A stretch of DNA of 64,000 nt from Sphingomonas sp. S2M10 (GCF_012650175.1 NZ_JAAILI010000005.1:1-64000); one strand, 5' to 3'; shown: positions 26,317 to 35,700, numbered from the stretch's first letter. Program-made: numbers and translations. Notes: a model not told the origin generated them from the sequence alone.

Positions 26317-26919
26317 ATGACCAAGATCCTCGTTCTCTATTATTCCTCCTATGGCCACCTCGCGAAGATGGCCGACGCGGTAGCCGAGGGCGCGCGCAGC
26401 GCCGGTGCGGACGTAGACGTCCGCCGCGTCGCGGAAACCGCACCCGCCGAAGTGGCACAGGCCGCCGGCTTCCGTGTCGACGACAGCCACCCGCTGTTCG
26501 ACGATCCCAACCAACTGGCGCAGTATGACGGCATCATCGTCGGCGCGCCGACCCGCTTCGGCCGCATGGCCAGCCAGATGGCGGCGTTCTGGGACAAGGC
26601 CGGCGGCGTGTGGTTCCAGGGCCAGCTGAACGGCAAGGTCGGCGGCGCCTTCACCTCCACCGCCTCGCAGCATGGCGGCCAGGAGACCACCTTGTTCTCG
26701 ATCCTCACCAACCTGCTGCACTTCGGCATGACCATCGTCGGCCTCGACTATGGTTTCCAGGGCCAGATGGGCGTCGACGAAGTGAAGGGCGGGACGCCCT
26801 ACGGCGCCAGCACCATCGCCGATGGCGACGGCAGCCGCCTGCCGAGCGATGTCGAGCTGGAAGGCGCCCGCTACCAGGGCCGCCGCATTGCGGAAACTGC
26901 CGCCAAGCTGAAGGCGTAA
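26317..26919 (+). CDS. wrbA: NAD(P)H:quinone oxidoreductase WrbA
   Basis: A 200-aa flavodoxin-like FMN protein performing two-electron quinone reduction. The phosphate-binding loop [12 protein letters not shown] is residues 9-20; [18 protein letters not shown] and the [13 protein letters not shown] insertion are WrbA hallmarks. AGGGAG precedes the ATG. It lies behind pirin under the probable control of the divergent LysR regulator. Confidence 0.94.
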   Translation: MTKILVLYYSSYGHLAKMADAVAEGARSAGADVDVRRVAETAPAEVAQAAGFRVDDSHPLFDDPNQLAQYDGIIVGAPTRFGRMASQMAAFWDKAGGVWFQGQLNGKVGGAFTSTASQHGGQETTLFSILTNLLHFGMTIVGLDYGFQGQMGVDEVKGGTPYGASTIADGDGSRLPSDVELEGARYQGRRIAETAAKLKA

Positions 26920-26928
26920 TCCCTGGAT

Positions 26929-27070
26929 ATCCTCCCCCGGAGGGGGAGGGGGACCGCCGCCAAAGGCGGTGGTGGAGGGGTGTCCCCGCTGCGGTTCGCG
27001 TACCAGGCCGCAGCCGAGGACACCCCTCCGTCAGCCCTTCGGGCTGCCACCTCCCCTTGCAGGGGAGGAT
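26929..27070. repeat. Composite fold-back repeat, copy A (142 bp)
   Basis: Begins ATCCTCCCCCGGAGGGGGAG and ends in AGGGGAGGAT. Between lie CCGCC/GGCGG, GGAGGGGTGTC...GACACCCCTCC and CCTTCGGGCTGCC modules that pair with one another. A second copy with the same ends and module order but a different centre is at 42963-43103. Located between wrbA and the rluA-like gene, it could be a terminator or a non-autonomous mobile repeat; no coding potential is evident. Confidence 0.85.
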
Positions 27071-27122
27071 TTTGTGAGTTCCCCGGACTCGCGCTGCGGC
27101 AGAACCCCGCTATATCCCGGCG

Positions 27123-27782
27123 ATGTTCAAGGACCGGGTACTCTTCATCGACGGCGAAGCGCTGATCATCGACAAGCCGGCGGGCCTGCCCGTCGATCGG
27201 CCGCGCGACCGCAGCGAGAGCCTGGAGGATATGCTCGACCAGCTGACCTTCGGCTTCGAGCGCCTGCCCGTCCCCGTCCACCGGCTCGACCGCGACACCA
27301 GCGGCTGCCTGCTGCTCGCGCGCAACCCCAAGGCGATGAAGCGCTTCGGTCAGGCCTTCGAGGCCGGGCAGGTCACCAAACGCTATGTCGCGATCCTCGA
27401 CGGCGTGCCCGAGACGGAGAGCGGCGAGATCGACCTTCCGCTGGGCAAGATCTCCAGCATTGAGGAAGGCTGGCGGATGACGCATGATCCCAAGGGCAAA
27501 TCCGCACGCACCCGCTGGAAACGGATGGAGGTGCACGATGGCCGCGCGCTCGTCGCCTTCTATCCCGAGACCGGCCGCACCCACCAGATTCGCGTCCATG
27601 CGCTGGAAGGCATCGGCATCCCCATCGTCGGCGACCCCGTCTATGGCCGCGGCGGCCCGGCGATGATGCTCCACGCCCAGTCGATCACCGTGCCGCGCCC
27701 GGGCAAACCCGACGTGCACGGCGACGCGCCGCTGCCCGCGCGCTTCCACCATATCGGCTTCGGCCGCCCGGCCAATGGCTGA
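27123..27782 (+). CDS. RluA-family RNA pseudouridine synthase
   Basis: A 219-aa single-domain pseudouridine synthase. The catalytic motif is HRLDRDTSG with Asp56. Later conserved elements are GRTHQIRVHALEGIGIPIVGD and the LHAQSI strand. There is no N-terminal S4 domain. The target (tRNA or 23S rRNA) cannot be assigned. The stop overlaps the next gene by 8 nt. Confidence 0.88.
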   Translation: MFKDRVLFIDGEALIIDKPAGLPVDRPRDRSESLEDMLDQLTFGFERLPVPVHRLDRDTSGCLLLARNPKAMKRFGQAFEAGQVTKRYVAILDGVPETESGEIDLPLGKISSIEEGWRMTHDPKGKSARTRWKRMEVHDGRALVAFYPETGRTHQIRVHALEGIGIPIVGDPVYGRGGPAMMLHAQSITVPRPGKPDVHGDAPLPARFHHIGFGRPANG

Positions 27783-28176
27783 GATCCCCGACGCGGCGAT
27801 CCTCGAGGAGAAGTTCCTCGCCGCGACGGGACCCGGCGGGCAGAACGTCAACAAGGTGGCGACCGCGGTGCAGCTGCGGGTCGACGTGTTCCGGCTGGGG
27901 CTTTCGCCCTATGCCTATGAGCGGCTGAAGGAACTCGCCGGCACGCGCATGACCTCGGCGGGCGAGCTGCTGATCACCGCGCGCCAATATCGCACCCAGG
28001 ACGCCAACCGCACCGATGCGCGCCAGCGCCTGTCCGACCTGATCGACAAGGCGCACGAACGCCAGGCCAAGCGGATCAAGACCAAGCCGAGCAAGGCCGC
28101 CAAGGCCCGGCGGGTGGACGCGAAGAAGGGCCGTTCGGTAGTGAAGGCCGGTCGCGGCAAGGTCGGCTTCGACTGA
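27775..28176 (+). CDS. arfB: Peptidyl-tRNA hydrolase ArfB (alternative ribosome rescue factor)
   Basis: A 133-aa protein with the release-factor GGQ motif at residues 21-23 (TGPGGQNVNKV), which hydrolyses peptidyl-tRNA on stalled ribosomes. A Lys/Arg-rich C-terminal tail (KRIKTKPSKAAKARR, then KKGRSVVKAGRGK) matches the ArfB tail that enters the empty mRNA channel. Overlaps the upstream pseudouridine synthase gene by 8 nt. Confidence 0.93.
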   Translation: MAEIPDAAILEEKFLAATGPGGQNVNKVATAVQLRVDVFRLGLSPYAYERLKELAGTRMTSAGELLITARQYRTQDANRTDARQRLSDLIDKAHERQAKRIKTKPSKAAKARRVDAKKGRSVVKAGRGKVGFD

Positions 28177-28215
28177 CCCCTCGCGCCCTGCCCCGTGATC
28201 TCCTACATCGCCGGC

Positions 28216-28701
28216 ATGTACAGCTTCGACATCACCGCCGAAACCAAGGCCGAGCTCTATCGCGATCTCGCCGCCGCGCTCGATTCGCTGACCGCCGACG
28301 AGCCCGATCCGATCGCCAACATGGCGAACGTCTCCGCGCTGATCGGCCAGTATCTGCCCGATCTCAACTGGGCCGGCTTCTACCGCAACGTGGCGGACGA
28401 GCTGGTGCTCGGACCCTTCCAGGGCAAGGCGGCGTGCATCCGCATCCCGTTCGGCAAGGGCGTGTGCGGCGCCGCCGCCGCAACGCGCGAAACGCAGTTG
28501 GTGGAAGACGTTCACGCCTTTCCCGGCCATATCGCCTGCGATGCCGCGAGCCGCTCCGAACTGGTCGTGCCGATCGTGCACCAGGGCGCGCTGCTGGGCG
28601 TGCTCGATCTCGACAGCCCGGTGCCCGCACGGTTCGACGCCGGCGACGCGGCCGGGTGCGAAGCGCTGATGCGGATCCTCGCGCCCCGTATCGCGGGCTG
28701 A
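28216..28701 (+). CDS. msrC: Free methionine-(R)-sulfoxide reductase (GAF domain)
   Basis: A 161-aa GAF-fold fRMsr. The three redox cysteines are Cys74 (AACIRIPFG), Cys84 (KGVCGAA) and Cys108 (HIACDA), spaced 10 and 24 exactly as Cys84/94/118 of the E. coli enzyme. VVPIVHQGALLGVLDLDSP is the family signature. ATG 28216 gives the usual length; GTG 28195 is an alternative. It repairs oxidised free methionine. Confidence 0.93.
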   Translation: MYSFDITAETKAELYRDLAAALDSLTADEPDPIANMANVSALIGQYLPDLNWAGFYRNVADELVLGPFQGKAACIRIPFGKGVCGAAAATRETQLVEDVHAFPGHIACDAASRSELVVPIVHQGALLGVLDLDSPVPARFDAGDAAGCEALMRILAPRIAG

Positions 28702-28825
28702 AAACACAGCTGCTGGAAGGTCCTATGTCAAATAGTTGATCCGCATCAGTCGGGGAACGCGGGGAAAACTGGGCCGTTGGAGCGGCTCAGGCGCTGGTTC
28801 CCGGTGCCCCTTCTTGAGGTCAACT

Positions 28826-31588
28826 ATGACAGCGTTGGTGCAGCCGGCCGATTTCGCGCGCCCGGCTTCGGCATACGGCATGCGGGTGCTCGAACGGAGC
28901 ATCTATCGCGGGCCCCACCTCTACAGCACCCGCCCGATGATCCGTATCCAGGTCGACCTGCGCGATCTGGAGCAATGGCCGAGCGACAAGCTGCCGGGCT
29001 TCACCGACGCGCTGCTCGCGCTTCTCCCCGGCCTCGCTATGCATGGCTGCAGCTATCAGCGCCCCGGCGGCTTCGTCGAGCGGCTGCGCGAGGGTACCTG
29101 GCTGGGGCACATCGTCGAGCATGTCGCGCTGGAGCTGCAGTCGCTCGCGGGATCGCGTGTCACGCGCGGCAAGACGCGCTCGGTGAAGGACCGGCCCGGC
29201 GTGTACAACATCCTCTACACCTATCGCGACGAGACGCTGGCGCTCGCCGCAGGCCTTGCCGCGATCCGGCTGGTCGCCGATCTGCTGCCCGAGCCCTTGC
29301 GCAAGGTGGAGGGGCTGCAGCTGCTCGGCGTGCCCTCGCTCGACGCGCCGCAGGACGTGCGCGCGATCATCGCCGCGCTGCAGGCGCTGCTGAAGGCAAA
29401 CGCGCTCGGCCCCACCACCCGCGCGCTGGTCGAGGCGGCGGAGCGGCGCGGCATTCCCGTCACCCGCCTCAACGAGCAGAGCCTGATCCAGTTCGGCCAG
29501 GGCAGCCGCCAGAAGCGCATTCGTGCGAGTATCACCGGCGACACCGCGCAGATCGCGGTCGACATCGCCGGCAACAAGGCGATGACCAAGCAGCTGCTCG
29601 GCGAGGCAGGGCTGCCGGTGCCGCGCGGCGTGGTCGTGCGCCGGGTGGAGGAAGCGATCGCAGAGGCCAAGCGGCTGCGCTGGCCGGTGGTGATCAAGCC
29701 GCTGGACGGGAACCATGGCCGCGGCGTCACCACCGGCATCGCCGACGAGGATGCGGTGCGTGTCGCCTTTGACCTCGCGCTCCAGCATGGCCGCCGCGTC
29801 ATCGTCGAGCAGCAGGTGCCGGGGAACGACCATCGCATCCTGGTCGTCAACGGCAAGGTCGTCGCGGTCGCCGAGCGGGTGCCGGCGCAGGTGATCGGCG
29901 ACGGCTTCCACTCGATCGCGCAGTTGATCGACGATCTCAACCAGGACCCCCGCCGGGGCGTCGGGCATGAGAAGGTGCTGACCCGCATCGTCATCGACGA
30001 CGCGATGCTGGCGCTGCTGGAGAAGACCGATCGCACCCCCGCCACCATCCCGATGGCCGGCGAGATCGTGGTGCTGCGCGACACCGCCAATCTCTCCACC
30101 GGCGGCACCGCCGTGGATCGAACCGACGTGATCCACCCCGCCAACCGCGCGATCGCCGAGCAGGCGGCGGCGGTGGTCGGGCTTGACGTCTGCGGGATCG
30201 ACTTCCTCTCGCCCGACATTCGCCGCCCGGTGCGCGAGACCGGGGGCGGGATCGTCGAGGTCAATGCGGCTCCCGGCTTCCGCATGCATCTGGAGCCGTC
30301 CAGCGGTACCCCGCGCGATGTCGCCGCGCCGGTCATCGACATGCTCTACCCGCGCGGCAGCCGCAGCCGGATACCGATCTTCGCGATCACCGGCACCAAC
30401 GGCAAGTCGACCACCGCGCGGATGGTCTCCCGCATCCTGCAGCAGGCAGGCAGGAATGTCGGGATGACCTCGACGAGCGGCATCTATTTCAACGGCCATC
30501 TGATGGTTGAGGCCGATGCCAGCGGGCCGAAAAGCGCACGCACCGTGCTGCGCAACGCTAAGGTCGATGTGGCGGTGCTGGAGACCGCGCGCGGTGGCAT
30601 CCTGCGCGAGGGGCTGGGCTTCGACGGCGCCGATGTCGGCGCGGTGCTCAACGTCACCGCCGATCATCTCGGGCTGAAGGGCATCGACACGGTCGAGGAC
30701 CTTGCCAAGGTGAAGGGCGTGGTAGTCGAGAGCGTCGCGCGGCGCGGGCATTCGGTGCTCAACGCCGATGATCCGATGTGCCATCGCATCGCCCGGCATG
30801 CGCGCGGCACGCTCGTGTGGTTCTCGTTGGGCGGCGGGCCTGATCTCTCGGACCATCTGCGCCGCCACATCGCCGAGGGCGGCATGGCGGTGGTGCGCGA
30901 GCCCGGCAGCTATGGCGGCTGCATCGTGCTGCACCGCGGCAGGGAACGCATCGAAGTGATGGCGGCCGCCGACATCCCCGCTACGCTGGGGGGCATCGCC
31001 GATTTCAACATCGCCAATGCCCTCGCCGCGGTGGCGATGTGCGCGGCGCAGCGGGTGCCGATCGAGGCGATCCGCGACGGGCTCAGCGCCTTCAGCATCT
31101 CGTTCGAGGATTCGCCGGGCCGGCTCAACATCCATGACGCGCATGGCCGCCGCCACATCCTCGACTATGCGCACAACCCCGCCGGGCTGCAGGCGCTGGG
31201 TCAGGTGATCGATCGCATGCGCGGGCGCTACAACCGCGTGATCGGGATGGTCAGCATCCCCGGTGACCGGCGCGACTGCGACATCGTCGAGATGGGCCAA
31301 CTCTCCGGCGCGATCTTCGACGAGATCGTGTTCCGCGAGGCCCCCGACGGCCGCGGTCGCCCCCGCGGCGAGACCAACGGGCTGATGTCCGAAGGTGCGA
31401 TGGCGGCAGGCATGCGGCCCGAGCAGGTCCACCGGATCGTCGACGAAATGGAAGCGGTGGACATGGTGCTGCAGCTGGGGCGCCCCGGCGACCTGCTGGT
31501 GCTGATGCCCAGCGCGATCCAGGCGGTCTGGGACCGGATTCTCGCCTTTCAGCCCGAGCCGGCGGCGCGGGAGAAGCTCCATGCCTGA
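28826..31588 (+). CDS. cphA: Cyanophycin synthetase
   Basis: A 920-aa polymerase building the nitrogen-storage polymer of Asp and Arg from the two amino acids and ATP. Order: N-terminal domain (RVLERSIYRGPHLY), ATP-grasp domain about residues 215-480 (RWPVVIKPLDGNHGRGV, then CGIDFLSPD and VEVNAAPGFRMHL), and a C-terminal Mur-ligase-like domain from about 490 with P-loop ITGTNGKSTTARM, TADHLGLKG and LDYAHNPAGLQALG. The full two-site architecture indicates CphA1 type. GAGG precedes ATG 28826; 28868 is an alternative. The stop overlaps the peptidase gene by 8 nt. Confidence 0.95.
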   Translation: MTALVQPADFARPASAYGMRVLERSIYRGPHLYSTRPMIRIQVDLRDLEQWPSDKLPGFTDALLALLPGLAMHGCSYQRPGGFVERLREGTWLGHIVEHVALELQSLAGSRVTRGKTRSVKDRPGVYNILYTYRDETLALAAGLAAIRLVADLLPEPLRKVEGLQLLGVPSLDAPQDVRAIIAALQALLKANALGPTTRALVEAAERRGIPVTRLNEQSLIQFGQGSRQKRIRASITGDTAQIAVDIAGNKAMTKQLLGEAGLPVPRGVVVRRVEEAIAEAKRLRWPVVIKPLDGNHGRGVTTGIADEDAVRVAFDLALQHGRRVIVEQQVPGNDHRILVVNGKVVAVAERVPAQVIGDGFHSIAQLIDDLNQDPRRGVGHEKVLTRIVIDDAMLALLEKTDRTPATIPMAGEIVVLRDTANLSTGGTAVDRTDVIHPANRAIAEQAAAVVGLDVCGIDFLSPDIRRPVRETGGGIVEVNAAPGFRMHLEPSSGTPRDVAAPVIDMLYPRGSRSRIPIFAITGTNGKSTTARMVSRILQQAGRNVGMTSTSGIYFNGHLMVEADASGPKSARTVLRNAKVDVAVLETARGGILREGLGFDGADVGAVLNVTADHLGLKGIDTVEDLAKVKGVVVESVARRGHSVLNADDPMCHRIARHARGTLVWFSLGGGPDLSDHLRRHIAEGGMAVVREPGSYGGCIVLHRGRERIEVMAAADIPATLGGIADFNIANALAAVAMCAAQRVPIEAIRDGLSAFSISFEDSPGRLNIHDAHGRRHILDYAHNPAGLQALGQVIDRMRGRYNRVIGMVSIPGDRRDCDIVEMGQLSGAIFDEIVFREAPDGRGRPRGETNGLMSEGAMAAGMRPEQVHRIVDEMEAVDMVLQLGRPGDLLVLMPSAIQAVWDRILAFQPEPAAREKLHA

Positions 31589-32477
31589 CGCGATACGCTG
31601 GGCGATCCTCGTTCATGGCGGGGCCAAGACGATCGACCCGGCGCTCCACGACCGCAATCGTGCCGGGTGCGCCGCCGCCGCCGAAGCCGGTGCAGCGGTA
31701 CTGCGCGCGGGCGGCGGCGCGGTGCTGGCGGCGGAAGTGGCGGTACGAGTGCTGGAGGACGATCCCGTCTTCAACGCCGGCTTCGGCTCCGTCCTCACCA
31801 GCGACGGCACCGTCGAGATGGACGCGGCGATGATGGAGGGCACCGGGCTGAGGATCGGCGGCGTGGCCGGCGTGCGGCGGGTGCGCAATCCGGTCAGCGT
31901 TGCCCGTGCCATGCTCCCGGCGCGCCCGGTACTGCTCGCGGGCAAAGGTGCGGAGCGGTTCGCAGCGGACAACGGCATCACGCTTGTTGCCCCCGAGACG
32001 ATGTTGTCGCCCGAAGCGCTGGCTTCGGAGAACAGCAAGGCGCACGATACCGTCGGCTGCGTGGCGATCGACACCACCGGGGCGATCGCCGCGGCGACCT
32101 CGACCGGCGGACTGCCCGGCAAGCATCCCGGCCGGATCGGCGATTCGCCCGTGCCAGGCGCGGGCCTCTATGCCGATGACACGCTGGGCGGCTGCGCCTT
32201 TTCGGGCGATGGCGAAGCGATCCTGCGCACGCTGCTCGCGAGCCAGGTGATGCACGCGCTGGAGCGCGGCGGCTCGGCCACCGAAGCAGCGGCGCACGCG
32301 ATCGCCCGGCTCGGCCGGGTTGGGGGCGAGGCCGGCGCGATCGTGATCGAGCGGTCCGGCGCCTTCGGCATTGCCCACAACAGCGACCATTTCGCGCTGG
32401 CACTGCATGCCGCCGGGCTCGATGCCCCGTGCGCGGGCGTCCACCGCGACGAACTCAAGGAACATCTGCATGGCTGA
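31581..32477 (+). CDS. iaaA: Isoaspartyl peptidase/L-asparaginase (Ntn hydrolase)
   Basis: A 298-aa plant-type asparaginase precursor. Autocleavage occurs before the nucleophile Thr157 in HDTVGCVAID; GGLPGKHPGRIGDSPVPGAG is the substrate-loop signature, and VFNAGFGSVLT lies in the alpha subunit. In cyanophycin turnover this enzyme splits beta-Asp-Arg released by cyanophycinase into Asp and Arg. Its position between cphA and cphB, overlapping both by 8 nt, supports that role. Confidence 0.92.
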   Translation: MPDAIRWAILVHGGAKTIDPALHDRNRAGCAAAAEAGAAVLRAGGGAVLAAEVAVRVLEDDPVFNAGFGSVLTSDGTVEMDAAMMEGTGLRIGGVAGVRRVRNPVSVARAMLPARPVLLAGKGAERFAADNGITLVAPETMLSPEALASENSKAHDTVGCVAIDTTGAIAAATSTGGLPGKHPGRIGDSPVPGAGLYADDTLGGCAFSGDGEAILRTLLASQVMHALERGGSATEAAAHAIARLGRVGGEAGAIVIERSGAFGIAHNSDHFALALHAAGLDAPCAGVHRDELKEHLHG

Positions 32478-33270
32478 TCACGGCGGTCCTCTCATCATCA
32501 TCGGCGGGCACGAGGACAAGGAGGGCGACAAGACCATCCTGAAGGAGGTCGCGCGACGCGTGAAGGACGGCAAGCTCGTCATCGCCACCGTCGCCAGCCA
32601 CCAGCCCGACGGCTATTTCGACGCCTATCAAAAGGCTTTCGGCGCGCTGGGCATCGACAACCTTGTCGAGCTCTACGTCCATGAGCGCGGCGAAACCTTG
32701 GCAGAGGAAACCCTCGGGGTGTTCGAAGGCGCCGCCGGCATCTTCTTCACCGGCGGCGACCAGCTGCGCATCTCCAGCCAGATCGGCGACACCCCGGTCG
32801 AGCGAATGGTGCGCGACATTCACGCGCGCGGCGGCGTGGTGGCGGGCACCTCCGCCGGCGCCTCGGTGATGAGCGCGACGATGCTGGTGAAGGGCTCCAG
32901 CGCCGAATCCCACCGCATCGGCGACCTCCACATGGCACCCGGCCTGGGGCTGGTGCGGGACGTGATCATCGACCAGCATTTCGCGGAGCGCGGCCGGATC
33001 GGCCGCCTGCTCGGCGCGGTGGCGCAGAACCCGCGCGTGCTCGGCATCGGCATCGACGAGGATACTGCTATCGTGCTGGAGGGCAGCTGCTTCCGGGTGA
33101 TCGGTGCCGGCGCCGTCACCATCGTCGACGGATCGGGCGTCACCCGCTCGAACATCGCCGAGGCGAGCCCGGAGCGAACGCTATCGATGCACGACGTCCG
33201 CCTGCACGTCCTGAGCCACGGCGATGCGTTCGACCTCGAACAACGTCGCCCGATTTCCGGCAGGGACTGA
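32470..33270 (+). CDS. cphB: Cyanophycinase
   Basis: A 266-aa serine exopeptidase of the S51 family that releases beta-Asp-Arg dipeptides from cyanophycin. The nucleophile Ser128 is in VAGTSAGASVMS; FFTGGDQLRI and DQHFAERGRIGRLL are family signatures. It completes a synthesis-degradation operon with the two upstream genes. Confidence 0.93.
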   Translation: MADHGGPLIIIGGHEDKEGDKTILKEVARRVKDGKLVIATVASHQPDGYFDAYQKAFGALGIDNLVELYVHERGETLAEETLGVFEGAAGIFFTGGDQLRISSQIGDTPVERMVRDIHARGGVVAGTSAGASVMSATMLVKGSSAESHRIGDLHMAPGLGLVRDVIIDQHFAERGRIGRLLGAVAQNPRVLGIGIDEDTAIVLEGSCFRVIGAGAVTIVDGSGVTRSNIAEASPERTLSMHDVRLHVLSHGDAFDLEQRRPISGRD

Positions 33271-33279
33271 CCGCGCCGT

Positions 33280-33879
33280 TCAGTCCTGCTCGGGGACCAG
33301 CACCGCGGCGAGCGCGTCCGCGGCCTGGACGCGACGCTCGACGATCGTCGCGGTCATTCGCAGCACGAGCTCGCGCGCGCCCTGCCAATGGCTGCCGCTG
33401 CGCCGGGCGTGCGGGAGCTGGGGCATCCCGCCCAGCGCGCTGCCCCAGCCGGTGGCGAGCGCCTTCACCCGCTCCGCCACGGCGGTGTCGGGCGTCTCAC
33501 CGCTGAGCAGCAGCGAGGGGAAGGGCAGCTCTATCTTCGGCGAGGCGAAATGCGCGGCATCGTCCTCCCCTGCCATCGGATCGATCAGCAGCGCCCCCGC
33601 TACCCTGGCGATATAGTCGCGGGGCGACAGCCGTGCCCACCATGTGGCGGCAAAGCAGCTTGCGCCATTTGCCACCAGCAGCACCGGCCGCTCCGCATGA
33701 AGGATCGCCGAATCGAGCTTCGCCGCCCACAGGCTGCGCTGGCGGGGCGTTTCGTGCGAATAGTCCAGATGCGCGTCGGTCCGCAGCGGCGCCCCGAACA
33801 GCGCCGAGAGCGCGCGTGCCGGGCCAGTGCCGGTGCTGATCACCGAGAAGCGATCCAAGGAGGTCGTCACGAGCGTCAT
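33280..33879 (-). CDS. RBBP9/YdeN-like alpha/beta hydrolase (weakly conserved)
   Basis: A 199-aa protein with an alpha/beta hydrolase outline: LDSAILHAERPVLLVANGASCFAA has the strand-turn-helix of a nucleophile elbow but with NGASCF instead of a normal GxSxG, then VAGALLIDPMAGED, FPSLLLSGETPD and GGMPQLPHARRSGSHW with a late His. This order resembles the RBBP9 serine hydrolases (GHSLG type). Activity is uncertain because of the altered elbow. ATG 33879 follows AAGGAGG. Convergent with the cyanophycin operon. Confidence 0.6.
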   Translation of the reverse strand: MTLVTTSLDRFSVISTGTGPARALSALFGAPLRTDAHLDYSHETPRQRSLWAAKLDSAILHAERPVLLVANGASCFAATWWARLSPRDYIARVAGALLIDPMAGEDDAAHFASPKIELPFPSLLLSGETPDTAVAERVKALATGWGSALGGMPQLPHARRSGSHWQGARELVLRMTATIVERRVQAADALAAVLVPEQD

Positions 33880-34121
33880 GGCGAATCTTCCCGTGTACAA
33901 GTCGATGGAGGCTATATCTGCATGGCGGGCCTGGCAATGCTTGGCGAGCGGCCGACATCGCAACCGGCGCACCCTTCGGCGCGATGCCGGCCCGCAGTCC
34001 GCCGCAAATATGCCGAGAGCCGCTTGCGTCTGCATTGTTTCTGACCGATGAAGAAAGCTGCCCGGACGTTCCCCCCGAAGAACGGCCCGTGTTCAGGGCG
34101 GGGCCGGGGCAACGGGTGGCA

Positions 34122-35150
34122 ATGCATTCCTTTCATCCTACGCTGGAACATCTCCCGCTGCTGGCGGGGCGGAGGACCCTGGCCTATGCGATCACGCTGG
34201 TTTTTTGCGTGGTGGCATGGTGGCTGCGGCTGGTACTGGATCCCTATTTCCCGCCGGGCTTCCCCTATCTGACCTTCTTCCCCGCAGTGATCCTCGCGTC
34301 GTTCCTGTTCGGGCGAGGTCCGGGGATCGTTGCTGCCCTGCTGTGCGGCCTTCTCGCCTGGTACTTCTTCATTCCGCCGGTCCATAGCTTCTCGATGGGG
34401 CGTGGAACCGGTGTCGCCCTGTTCTTCTATGCCGGCGTGGTTACCGTGGACATCCTGCTCGTCCACTGGATGCAGGTCGCCAACGCGCGGCTGGCTGCCG
34501 AACGGGCGCGCAGCGACGCGCTCGCCGCCAGGACCGAGATCCTGTTCGAGGAACTGCAACACCGGGTTTCGAACAATCTGCAGATGGTGGGTGCGATGCT
34601 GGCACTGCAGCGCCGCGCGGTGGCCGATGGCGAGGCGAAGCGCGCGATCGGAGAAGCGGCAAGCAGGCTGCAGTTGATCGGCCGCATCCAGCGTCGGCTA
34701 TATGGCAGTCGCGGGGAGCCGCTGGCGCTCGATGCCTTCCTGACCGCACTTGTCGAGGATCTGGCGGAGAGCGCCGGCCGGCCGGGCATTCGGCACATCG
34801 TGGAGGCGCACACCGCCGTGCTGCTGCCCCCCGACCGCGCCATTCCGCTGGCACTGATCGTCGCCGAGGCGATCGCCAACGCGATCGAGCACGGGTTCGC
34901 CGATCGTGATACGGGCACGATCCTGCTCCAGGTCTGCGCCCAGGCGGCGCATGTCTCGCTGACGATTCATGACGACGGTGTCGGCGTGGCAGAGGGATTT
35001 GACGTCGCGACCGTCGACAGCCTCGGCCTGCGGATCGCCCGCAGCCTGTGCCATGGTCTCGGCGCCGAATTGCGCATCCTTCCCGGCCATCCCGGCACGC
35101 GCGTGGAGCTGTCCAACATTCCGATCGCGCCGACAGCTCCCGTGCTCTGA
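34122..35150 (+). CDS. DUF4118 membrane-anchored histidine kinase (HisKA_2 type)
   Basis: A 342-aa sensor kinase. Residues 15-115 hold four helices of the KdpD-like DUF4118 sensor region (ITLVFCVVAWWLRLVLDPYF, then FFPAVILASFLFGRGPG). A short coiled segment leads to the HisKA_2 dimerisation helix with phospho-acceptor His147 in EELQHRVSNNLQ. The HATPase domain has the N-box EAIANAIEHGF and G-box DDGVGV. No adjacent response regulator is seen, so its partner is elsewhere. In-frame upstream sequence to 33984 leaves the start uncertain. Confidence 0.85.
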   Translation: MHSFHPTLEHLPLLAGRRTLAYAITLVFCVVAWWLRLVLDPYFPPGFPYLTFFPAVILASFLFGRGPGIVAALLCGLLAWYFFIPPVHSFSMGRGTGVALFFYAGVVTVDILLVHWMQVANARLAAERARSDALAARTEILFEELQHRVSNNLQMVGAMLALQRRAVADGEAKRAIGEAASRLQLIGRIQRRLYGSRGEPLALDAFLTALVEDLAESAGRPGIRHIVEAHTAVLLPPDRAIPLALIVAEAIANAIEHGFADRDTGTILLQVCAQAAHVSLTIHDDGVGVAEGFDVATVDSLGLRIARSLCHGLGAELRILPGHPGTRVELSNIPIAPTAPVL

Positions 35151-35217
35151 CCGCGATCAATGCCGCTGGCGCGGCGGAGGTCCATCCTGTAGGCTCATCC
35201 AGAGGAGGGCGGCGATC

Positions 35218-35631
35218 ATGGAACAGCGTTCTGGCACCCCGATGGCGACGCGGCTCGGCTTCAAGCCCGGCATGCGGGTGTGGTTCCATGACATGCCGCA
35301 GGCGGTACGCGACGCGATCGCTCCCGAGCGCGCCGCGCTGGAAGAACTGGGATGCGCCACCGACGGCGTGCAGGCCGTGCATCTGTTCACTTCGCGGCGC
35401 GATCATCTGGAACGCGAACTGGGCGCGCTGCGCGGGCTGCTCGCGCGCAACGGGTTCTGCTGGGTTTCGTGGCCCGAACAGGCGGAAACATCCGAACTGG
35501 CGGGCGGCACGGTTGCCGATATCGCCGCCGCCCATGGCTGGGAGGAGCGCGATCGCTGCACCTTCCAGGGCTGGTCCGGCGTGAAGCTCACGCCCTGCGG
35601 GCCGCTTCACCCGGACCAAGGCGCGGTCTAA
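35218..35631 (+). CDS. DUF3052-like small protein
   Basis: A 137-aa soluble protein beginning TRLGFKPGMRVWFHDMP, followed by HLFTSRRDHLERELGALRGLL, FCWVSWPEQ and GWSGVKLTPCG near the end. The order (RLGFKPG start, mid helix, then WSG near the end) matches DUF3052, whose function is unknown. AGAGGAGG lies 10 nt before ATG 35218. Stand-alone. Confidence 0.7.
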   Translation: MEQRSGTPMATRLGFKPGMRVWFHDMPQAVRDAIAPERAALEELGCATDGVQAVHLFTSRRDHLERELGALRGLLARNGFCWVSWPEQAETSELAGGTVADIAAAHGWEERDRCTFQGWSGVKLTPCGPLHPDQGAV

Positions 35632-35700
35632 CCACCGCTCCGCACAACAACCGAATAGACATATCGCGCGGGTTCGGCGAGGTTCTGCGCAAACTTCCCT

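Noticed and set aside
28820..31582. 920-residue minus-strand open frame opposite cphA
   Set aside because: It mirrors the cphA codon pattern (His/Arg/Ala/Gly-rich) and shows no family motif, while cphA has full domain architecture.
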